A stretch of DNA of 64,000 bases from Ascaris suum (lineage: Eukaryota > Nematoda > Chromadorea > Rhabditida > Ascarididae). The DNA lies in NCBI GenBank assembly GCA_013433145.1, contig CM024187.1, positions 2,496,826-2,560,825 on the forward strand, in the 5' to 3' direction. Positions 56,201 to 64,000 of the stretch are shown piece after piece. Numbering within the stretch: position 1 is the first letter of the stretch; every line of letters begins with the position of its first letter. The notes beneath the pieces are model-generated. The model did not search any database. It had not been told where the DNA came from and saw only the letters and a list, made by a program, of their open reading frames with translations. A program made the position numbers and the translations under genes.

Positions 56201-59200
56201 AACTCAGCCATTTCAAAAGGCTTGTTTAGCTTTCGCATAGCTTATTCAAGCATTGTATACTTTTTCACACCCTAATTATAAGTTGGTGGCCCTACTCATT
56301 ATAAGGGCCTGAGGTTGAACGAACTGTCAAATGTATCTTACTGGCTGATGTTTCAATAACCGTGGTATCATTCCTTGATGGCAGCTAAGCTCATGTTGAC
56401 TGCCACAATCTCACGGTCAGAGTTCAGGGGGAGTGTTTGCTGAATAAATCTTCTGAATGGGCAACGGCTTTGCAGGACTGCTCCCAGGAAGGCTCCTCAA
56501 CTTCGTTGCATTGTTCACCATGTGTTGATGCACTAGCGCCTCGTGCTTCGCGAACGCTTTATGTGGGTGGCTTGGAGAGAAGGACCAGTGACGATTCTCT
56601 TCGCTCTCGTTTCGCGCATTTCGGCCATATCCTCGATATTGGTGAATTCAAATTTTATTTCACCTCACAGGAGTGATCACTTTAACTTCGATTTCTCGTT
56701 TTTCTTTTTTTTTTTTTTTCGCACCCGAATAATCTTGGTTCAATTTTCTTGTGTCAGATTATTTTTATAGTTGAAAATCGACCAGTTTTTATTATTCATT
56801 AGAGGTACTTTGGTGCGCAGATGCACTTCCACTTCAACTTTATCGTCAGTTTTAAACGTTTAATTAACCGATTATTTGCGATATTCATGGTGTATGTACA
56901 TAAGAATTGAATCTTTTAACGAGTGAGTTTGCACTGAAAGAATGAAGAATTTAAGGATAGAAGTGTGAGCATATTGGAGTGGTTGTTACTGTTGATACTG
57001 AACTCTGAGCTCTTTAGATGTGAAGAATTGGGAGAGTCCTTCGCCATTCGCGTTTATTCAGTTCGCCGATGTGCAGTCGGTTGTACGTGCAATCAACGCA
57101 TACAATGGCAATAGCAGTTCGCATACATGTGGTAATAAGGCGAAGTTCAAGGTATGCCGTTCATGCTTCGCGTTTGTCGTAGCGGCTATCAACTAAACAC
57201 GTCATATAAATTGAAATGCTGCAATAAAACTCAATAGAATGATGTGGTAATACATGTGGTAATAAGTTCAAGGTACACTAAACTCAATAGAATTGAAATG
57301 CTGCAATAGAATGATTTGATTGTCGGAATAGTTTTGAGATATCGCAAACACGTGACTGACCTAATGGGTTTTTTCTTTTCAATCGAATTTAGCAGAAGTG
57401 ATGATGACATGAAAGAAAAACCGCTTGAAAGATGCGGTTATTTTCGAATTGCCGGAAACATTGTGTAAATAGAGACTCTGTTATCGTAGTGCTAGAATTA
57501 GGAGGTTTTTTTTTCTCTCGTTCATTTACAGCGATTCCTAACACTCTAATGCGACTATCTGTTTTCCGTTGTGTTTTATGGGAACACTCTGCTATTGAAC
57601 ATAATTGTTCCCTTTCGTGCTGATTCCTTGCATAGTTGACGAGTATTTGCGTAACGCAGTTGCAACCATGAACAGATAGTTAGTAAACTCGTCCATCCGG
57701 GTGGGAAGGAGAAGGAAACGCTAAGAGCGGAGCGCAAGGTGCATTGTTTATTCCTCCCGTTCAAGTATCGTTATAACTATATATCGATAAGGATCGAAAC
57801 CGATTTCTTTAAAGCTCTATGATTAGTGATTCACACGCTTGTTTCTCGAAACAGGCGAACCTTGTTCTGTTCTTAGTTGTCTAATGGAAGTGGGTGGAGA
57901 GTCATCCCCTTTTGAATATTTCCAACCAAATCTCAGTGGTTGTGGTTGGGTTCGAGGCTGCGCATTCGAAGAGTTATGTTCGTGCTCACATGCATCGCCA
58001 TCGATTTCCACTATGGCTATACGCCGCAGTGCGGGGGGCTTTTTTCATCCTCAATAATGTGTCGGTTGTGGCGTCTAGTTTGCACGATGCGCGCTTTCTG
58101 CTTCTCTTCAACCTGTCGTATGAATTATAGTTCTTTGTTTCCAAGTCTCATCGATTAAAAAGTTTTGAAAAGTGAAAGGATCGAGTCTTCCATCGGGGGA
58201 AATCCGGCAACTATTAATCAGCCTATTGGATTTTGGTACTGAGCATCTAACTAACAGAGCATTTTATGCAGCTGATGCTTACTTGTTTTAGATGCTAAAT
58301 TAATAAATTCTTGACCCATGTTTATGTTCTAGCAATTAGCTAATGGAGAACGATATCTGTCATATTTGTCCAATGATCCATCGCAGTTTCAAAGTCGATC
58401 TTTTATGCCAATAGATGAATAGTGGCACAGTGTTTTCAGATGGAGGAGTGTTGCATACAGTTATGAATAAGTATGATGTGCACGTAAATGATTTGCGTTT
58501 AGACGAACTGGGGTCGGACAATCGTGACCAATAAAATCTGGATTGGCGAGCTTCCCTCAAGTTGTTCCCCGGACTATCTCCGTGAGAAGATCCGTGTCTC
58601 ATTCACAGAGACGTTCAACGAGGTGATCTACGATCCACGTTGGAATGAGGCACTGTTATTGTTTGCCAACAACGACAGTGCTCAACGAGCTTTCACCATG
58701 ATCAAGACCAAACAAATGTAAGTTGTCAGATTCCTCGATTGATAATGCACTCAAACACATCAATGTTTCGTTTTTTTTTAAATCCCTTTTACTGGAAACC
58801 TTTTCGGTCAGTAATTTTGAATCCGTTTCTTCTTTCTGTTTTTAAAAAATTGCTCATGCTTTCTGAACTTTTAATGAAATACAGTCGATGTGCTTTGAAG
58901 AGTTATTTACCGAATCTCTTGCTATCATTGATCTCTTTCTTATCTCGTGCTCCTCTTTATCTTTGGTCAATTAATTTGTGGAATTTTAAATGCTTTCCTA
59001 AGTTTTTTTTTTATGCGCTAACACGGAATTTTAGGTGAAAAAAAAAATTATTTTAGAGATTGCTGTTCTTAATTGTAATCTGTTTCTTGGGTATTCCTGT
59101 TTCTCGAAATTGGCCAAGAGACTACGGAGAAAAATTCAGTATAATTGTATTTCTCCAGCGTAGTTGATTGCGCCGTATGCAGCTTATAAAATTTCCATCT

Positions 59201-62200
59201 ATGAGTATAATCAGAGGGTTGTGTCGTCCTGTGAAAAGCTTTGAGGATATTTTTTCCACAAATAGGGTGGTGTGGAGATGCGGCAAGGGAAATGGGGGAG
59301 GGGCTGGAAGTTGCCGAGATCTATTCTTCGGGAATTGGATGTATGTCATGATGTTGCCGGCGACAACATGCGATTACAGCTAATTGAATTTGTCCATCAC
59401 TGATTATTGCGCAGTGTGTGATTTTCATAGGTGTTTTTTTTTTTGCAAATAATAACAGGTGGTGTATATTTGATGCTGAAAACTTACTGTGTTAATTGCG
59501 AATCGGCTTCACGAAACTATTGCGAAAGTTCATGAAATCTGATGGAAATACGCTCACGTCTATTGATTTGAATTTTTCTCGTGCCTCTTGCATCATTTTC
59601 TTTTTTATTAAAATCCGCGTTTTCGTTAATGTGTTTAATTTTATTTTATCTTCGTTAAGCATTAATTTTCACGTAATTAGTCGATTATAGGAATATGAAT
59701 TTTTTTTTAAAAAATGTATTCCGAAATTTTTTACTTAATAGATGTTGATAATTTTATTAGCTATATAATAAGTGTTGATAATTTTATTAGCTATGATATT
59801 ATGTCATCTCTATTCATAATTATTTGATCGTTCAAGATTTCGAATGTTCAAAAAAGTTTTATCGCTCATTTCAATTCAGTAGTTCTGCGGTCGATTGCAT
59901 TTTTTTTTTTTTTTTTTTTTAACGAGGGTTACAATTTTCTAGCAGATGGAATCGTTTCATTTTCGAGGAATAAAATCTTGAAGAATTTCTTTTCGATTTG
60001 ATTTTTCGTTGAGAAATTTTGCTTATCTTTTAGCACTTCTCTCATATTCAAATATTGCTTCAATAGAACTTTACATCACTAATTTCACATAATTTTTCCT
60101 AGCGCTTCATTGCAATTTTTAAATAGAGAAATATATTGTTTTTATGCGCAACAGAGTACTATCTATATTGTCCTCGTCGATGTCTAAAAATTTCACTAAG
60201 TTCACTCAATTATGATCGATGAATTTTTTTTTTCATAAAACTTTCATCGTTGTTTTATTGAAAGAACTCTTCATTTTCATTTCAATTTTGCTATTGAATT
60301 CATGTTTTCTCTCCTTTATTATACCAATAGTTTAACATTGCTGATTTTAATCACCGTTGAGTAGATTTGCTCTTACACACACGTTTTGAAAGATGCATTT
60401 GCAAATTGCATTATAGCGCCATCATAGACGTATAAAGCTTGGTGATTCGTTGAAGAGAAATTTCGAAAGCGCATATTGGTGCCAAAACCATCTGGCGCTT
60501 TTTTTTTTTTTCTTCACTTCCTTACGAATTTTACAAGAGTCGATTAGCACAATTGTCTGTGTGATGTTATTTTTTTTTTCTCATACCGCTTGCCAATTCA
60601 GCAAAGTGTAGTCGCTAGTGGGCGTGTGGATTTGTTCGAATTATCCTGAGAATGTGCGCAATCGATTTCAAATATGTTGTCGGCGAATTCGGTTTCTATG
60701 GAGATCGCATTGCGTTGGCGTTGAATTGAATATTTTTATGGCTCGTTTATTTCCGGCATTCGCGTTCTTCACGATTAAATTTATTTGCCCATAGCTATAG
60801 CCATAGTTCACTTCTTGTGTCACTACATCGTTCTCCTATCTCTTTGATATGATATGTTTTTCTTGCAGCGATCATCTCATTGATTTTTCTTTTCAATGTT
60901 TCTTTCCTCATCTATTAATATCTAATAGTTGCTGTCGTCGAAATGTTTTAGTGATCCGTATTTCTTTCTTACTGAAATAGTTCCCTTACTCATGATCTCT
61001 ACTCTCAGTGTAGTCGATTTTTGTGAGCCTTACGCAATAAACTTTTAAACCATCAGAAACTCCTTGTCAGCATCAATGCATCTTCTTGCATTTGGTAAAT
61101 GGAAAGAACTTTCGCTAGTATAGCATCACTTAATGAGGAATATTTACTGAAAGGCAGTGACGAGGGAGTTCCAGTTCCAGTTCTGATGTGTTTTAGTGTT
61201 TTCGTAGATGCCCAGATTATCCGAATTGCTATCGGCAGTTGCTAGCATGGCTGGCAATTGCAAGAGCGCCGTTAGCAGTTTCGTTCCTGATTTCGGCTTT
61301 AAGAGCGTTTTCGGCTGCAATGAAGACATAAATGCGTACAATCGCCTTTTCATTCCTTTTCTTGACCATCTTTTCGGGAAGTCATTTCATGATGTTATTA
61401 CCTCTTAACCATAACAAGTTCTCTTCGTCACAATTTATCAAATGGTTTCGAAGTAAATCGTAATATAGGTATGTAAAATTTTTCAGTGCATTCTGGGATG
61501 GTGATGAGAAGCGGGATGTACACGTGCCAGTTGACTATTGCTCGGAAAAGCTGCACGATTATTTTGTGGATCGGAAATTCCGTGGCGACAAAGAATCGGC
61601 TGCCTCTGGTTGCTTTCAAATTTAGCTTTTTTTTTTGCAATCTCAGTTAAAATACACTGAATTGATAAGTTTTTTTGTTGAAGGTATTTGTTTATATGAG
61701 ACGCTCAAAAGTAATAAAAAGTATTTGAATCCAGCTGTTTCACTGGTGCTTATATGTGTAACGTCGAAAGCATATTGAAATGTTTTTACGATAGTTTCAC
61801 GATCGGCTGTTAGAAGTTGGATCTATCAGGTGGTACCGAAAAAAAAAAATCAGCGATCTCTAAGATTTAGAAAGGACATTTGAGGCTAATCGTCAAATTG
61901 ATATGAGCAAATAAATAATGAAAACGCATTTAGCTAGCTGGTCGTCTATATGACAGGTGATTTTCGTTTAAACTTATTAAATAATGATGAAGTGATAAAG
62001 AATATTCCTTGCAAATGCATATCTCCGAATATTTATGCGAAGAAGGGAGCATTTTAGGAGCTGTTTATTTATTTTTTTTTCTCGAGGATTCTGCTCAACT
62101 AGAGTGGTATGCGTTGTTTTAGAGACATGAAACAGGTTATTTCAGCGGATTAAGCGATGGAGGGAAGGGGCCGGGTAGCAAGAAGTATTTTTTCACTAAA

Positions 62201-64000
62201 GCAGGAATAGGAGAGAGCTCATTTGTTTTGATATGGCATGTTGCTTTTCCAAACAAGAATTGAATGTAGCATAGCGGTTGTTTAAGACTTGAATGGAACG
62301 AGCTCATTTGGCAGTTCATCGGCCACTTCGGCGGTTGCACCCACCTCATCGTTGTTGGCTCCACCACCCGATCCTCCGAGCCATCTGAGGGACATACCAA
62401 GGTTGGATTATCAAAACTTTACCTCTTATATGGCAATATTGGTTGACGTACTGCCAGTTTTTTGTTGAAATAAGTTGGACAGCTGGTAACAATGGCAGCA
62501 AAACTTTGCTATAAACTGTAGCCTCATTCATATTGAAATACAGCCTTTTCTTTGCTGAGTTGGCCTTCTTTCCCTTACCTGAGTCAGTTCACTTCCGGTG
62601 TTGTGCATGTGATAATTTTCATGATTTATGCAATGTTATCGTAATTTTCGGAATGGCCAGGAACTTCTGGAGACTTAATCTCATCGTACAACGAATACAG
62701 TCAAGAGTTTTGGTTTAGCGGTTTGTGGTCTCTTAAAGAGGCATGTTTGATAAACTGATATAGCTTCACATGGCCATCGTTTGCCTCGATCGGCTCAGCA
62801 AATTAGCTGTTCACTGTTTTCTTCCGCGTTTCATTTGCACTTTTACTCTAGGCTTGCTTCAGTGACCATTTCATTGTTACTGACGCGTTGTATTACCTCA
62901 AGCATGCTTTCATCTCTAGAATGTCCTGAACACAATAATCAGTGGGGCTGAGGTGGAGCAGATATGTTGGCCATATATAACTGAGCTAGAGCCAGGAAAA
63001 TGAACTTGACGCCAAACTTCAGTTCCTTAGCCCGTTATGTTGATGTAGAATTCTTACGGGAACGTCCAATACTACACCCTGGAGTGCCGCTTGCTTCAGG
63101 CTAACATAACCTCCAGAATGCATTCGTGGTGGTCTTAGTTGATCTTCGCCAGTATGCATTTGCAGAATTGTGAACAGCTTCCCATTACGAGTGAGCATTT
63201 TTTAGTGCAAACACTTCCTAAAGCACTCCTTCAGCAACGCACATTCGCACATTTTGCGAGTATTGTTACATTCGTAAGATGTATCAAGAAGTGAGGTTCT
63301 CGCAGCTTCGCAGCATTCTTCTGAAGCCGAATCCTCCCATGAGTAATCTTAAAGACGTCGGCCATCTTCCAGACAAATCAATGAAAATTCGATCTTCATC
63401 TTTCTTTTCATTACTGATGTTCGCTGAAGTCCGCAGATGTCGACTGCGAGTGGTGGTTTTCGTCACCTTCGGTTGCGAGATAGTGCTTCATAGCAAACGA
63501 AACAGTGCTGTTACTTGCATAAAGTTGCTGACCTTTGAAAATTGATGGTTAATATGAAACGTCGTGATGATTCTGTTCGAGCGCAAATTTTTCGGACAGA
63601 TTATTTTCGCAAGCGAATTTCTTCAAACAGATCGCTAGGTTATATTAAAATGGCTGTTTAAAAGTTGGGCGCCGATAGGCTGTTTGCTGCAAATTAAGCT
63701 GAAATGATTTCGCTCATATGTTGTGTGACGTATTGAAAGTTGTTTTTTTTTGTAGGCTTGATTATCGTAGATCTGGCTCTAATGGAGTTCCAAAAAGAAG
63801 GCGGAGCATTGAGAGGGACGCTGTGAGAAATTCGTCACGTTCTTCGCGATACTCTTGTGCATATAACAGGTAAATTTTGAAGGTTCTTCCGTCCACTAGT
63901 ACACGTTTGAGAGCTTATGACTGACTGTAACTTCTGCTCGGTGTCGCTCGCCACTATATCTAGAAAATCGCAAACACTAGAGTCTTTATCTGTCTCTTCA
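41603..64000 (+). CDS. din-1: SPEN-family transcriptional corepressor, DIN-1-like (14 exons, 3' partial)
   Basis: Exons: 41603-41895, 42316-42465, 45553-45702, 45999-46115, 46659-46754, 54732-54913, 55049-55211, 55910-56114, 56476-56641, 57018-57151, 58503-58717, 61487-61608, 62287-62401 and 63756-63869. All junctions are in phase, giving about 740 residues. The gene runs off the right edge with an open phase 2 donor at 63869. Domain order matches vertebrate SPEN/SHARP: RRM1 (about 76-146), Ser/Arg-rich linker, RRM2 (about 331-405), RRM3 (about 478-550), RRM4 (about 562-640), then a basic region. SPEN proteins bind RNA and nuclear receptors and recruit corepressor complexes through a C-terminal SPOC domain, which would lie right of this window. 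C. elegans DIN-1 is the DAF-12 cofactor. Compared with vertebrate SPEN, which starts immediately before RRM1, this protein has an extra ~70 residue Ser/Thr-rich N-terminus; an internal Met (MSRESRHVHV) aligns with the vertebrate start. Confidence 0.93.
41820..42465 (+). other. din-1: din-1/SPEN RRM1 exons
   Basis: The end of exon 1 encodes SRESRHVHVLGLPDALSEER (RNP2-like VHVLGL). Exon 2 encodes FGRVQKAERL, then GVVVSFMDVRSAQKAH and DGHQLRITFHD. The run DVRSAQKAH is nearly identical to the vertebrate SPEN RRM1 helix. The junction is AC|GTAATA to TTGCAG|A, phase 2. Confidence 0.95.
42466..45552 (+). other. din-1 intron 2 (3.1 kb)
   Basis: AT-rich intron, GTGAGG donor and TATTGCAG acceptor. No coding exon was recognised inside. 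Poly-A/T runs lie near 43411, 44033 and 44735. Confidence 0.6.
45553..46754 (+). other. din-1: din-1 Ser/Arg-rich linker exons
   Basis: Three exons (45553-45702, 45999-46115, 46659-46754) encode a Ser-rich, then RS/SR-rich, low-complexity linker (for example SSSSRRASRERC and RNSRRSRRSPRSSDSSESS). Each starts and ends in phase 2. Vertebrate SPEN has a similar RS-rich spacer between RRM1 and RRM2. Confidence 0.85.
47187..47293 (+). repeat. Composite (GT)n / (ATGT)n microsatellite
   Basis: A GT array passes into ATGT tetranucleotides and back to GT-rich sequence, inside din-1 intron 5. It produces Cys/Val/Tyr and His/Thr pseudo-frames that are not coding. Confidence 0.95.
47612..47627 (+). repeat. 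16-base G run
   Basis: Uninterrupted G tract on the sense strand of din-1 intron 5. Confidence 0.9.
49587..49635 (+). repeat. CCT/TCC-rich pyrimidine tract
   Basis: Imperfect CTC/TCC triplet array, almost purely pyrimidine on the sense strand, inside din-1 intron 5. Could act as a polypyrimidine protein-binding tract. Confidence 0.8.
53610..53657 (+). other. din-1: Candidate 48-base din-1 exon
   Basis: Bounded by ATATTTTAG and a CG|GTATTT donor. In phase 2/2, as with the flanking linker exons, it encodes SNRSSHAHSLVCRSLAR without a stop. It would insert 16 residues between the Ser/Arg linker and the exon that begins GTSSHHHHSS. Composition and phase fit; there is no homology to support it. 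Confidence 0.3.
54732..56114 (+). other. din-1: din-1 linker and RRM2 exons
   Basis: Exon 54732-54913 encodes a His/Ser/Thr-rich linker. Exon 55049-55211 opens RRM2 with GIYVSNLPSSRSESSLREFL and NAFKKFGKIVHIGF, matching vertebrate SPEN GIKVQNLP and FHEFKKFGKV. It ends in the RNP1-like ALIIFQ. Exon 55910-56114 completes RRM2 (LVEVDRLLNDVHHLL, GLRLKIKLAS) and adds a Ser/Thr-rich spacer. The acceptor ATGGTTAAG at 55909 is atypical; it was chosen because it restores the RRM length and phase. Confidence 0.8.
56476..57151 (+). other. din-1: din-1 RRM3 exons
   Basis: Exon 56476-56641 encodes ASRTLYVGGLERRTSDDSLR and FAHFGHILDI, aligned with vertebrate SPEN TRTLFIGNLEKTT. Exon 57018-57151 supplies the RNP1-like PFAFIQFADVQSVVRAI and the final strand (KAKFK). 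The phase 1 junction rebuilds the Asp codon. Confidence 0.93.
57210..57308 (+). repeat. Local duplications just after RRM3 exon 10
   Basis: The exon end TACATGTGGTAATAAG...TTCAAGGTA (57124-57154) recurs at 57251-57275 without six bases, copying the 5' splice site. Two more words, AAACTCAATAGAAT and ATTGAAATGCTGCAATA, each occur twice between 57210 and 57308. Confidence 0.85.
58503..61608 (+). other. din-1: din-1 RRM4 and following exon
   Basis: Exon 58503-58717 encodes TNKIWIGELPSSCSPDYLRE and ALLLFANNDSAQRAFTMIK, corresponding to vertebrate TNCVWLDGLSSNVSDQYL. Exon 61487-61608 gives VHVPVDYCSEKLHDYFVDRK, aligned with the SPEN segment IKVDFANRESQLAFY. The intron between them is 2.8 kb of AT-rich DNA. 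Confidence 0.9.
59743..59795 (+). repeat. Two-copy tandem duplication, 30-bp period
   Basis: TGTTGATAATTTTATTAGCTAT occurs twice, 30 bases apart, in a din-1 intron. Confidence 0.85.
62287..63869 (+). other. din-1: din-1 exons 13-14: Ser/Pro-rich and basic segments
   Basis: Exon 62287-62401 (phase 1 to 2) encodes NGTSSFGSSSATSAVAPTSS, then LLAPPPDPPSHLRDIP. Exon 63756-63869 (phase 2 to 2) encodes LDYRRSGSNGVPKRRRSIER, then a Ser/Arg stretch. PKRRRS is a plausible nuclear localisation signal. The gene continues beyond base 64000. The 62402-63755 intron shows no further exon that I can support. Confidence 0.8.

Overview
This is an intron-rich, AT-rich nuclear window from a eukaryote, and it reads as a nematode. 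Short spliced exons carry TTTCAG or TTTTAG acceptors. The protein set includes a DIN-1/SPEN-type RRM protein and a sphingosine kinase close to C. elegans SPHK-1. Two first-exon ATGs sit directly behind acceptor-like sites, as expected for spliced-leader addition. Large introns, (TA)n arrays and long G runs argue against a compact Caenorhabditis-like genome. The species is not identified. No rRNA, tRNA, CRISPR or prokaryotic operon features were seen.

Layout: (1) bases 565-3338, + strand: a 5'-partial cyclopropane-fatty-acyl-phospholipid synthase in five exons. (2) 4965-9703, - strand: a complete ten-exon malate/L-lactate dehydrogenase of the Ldh_2 family, convergent with (1), with a probable mitochondrial presequence. 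(3) 14309-26894, - strand: a sphingosine kinase (sphk-1-like) in ten recognised exons; one intron is 6.5 kb and another carries a 204-bp (TA)n array. (4) 26.9-41.6 kb: mostly non-coding, with a second (TA)n array, several orphan minus-strand reading frames of uncertain status, and a GC-rich promoter-like patch. (5) 41603 to the right edge, + strand: the 5' part of a SPEN/DIN-1 transcriptional corepressor gene. Fourteen exons are recognised, covering RRM1, a Ser/Arg-rich linker, RRM2, RRM3, RRM4 and a basic tail; it continues past the window.

Exon boundaries were derived by reading codon phase across each splice site. They join in frame with family-level similarity for all four genes. The exception is one short stretch of the sphingosine kinase (about 17 residues between 23.1 and 22.4 kb), for which no phase-compatible exon was found. 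Two of the genes touch lipid metabolism (cyclopropane synthesis on phospholipid acyl chains; sphingosine phosphorylation), but they are separated and on opposite strands, so no functional cluster is implied. The most unusual item is an animal gene for cyclopropane fatty acid synthase that resembles the plant-type enzymes more than E. coli Cfa.
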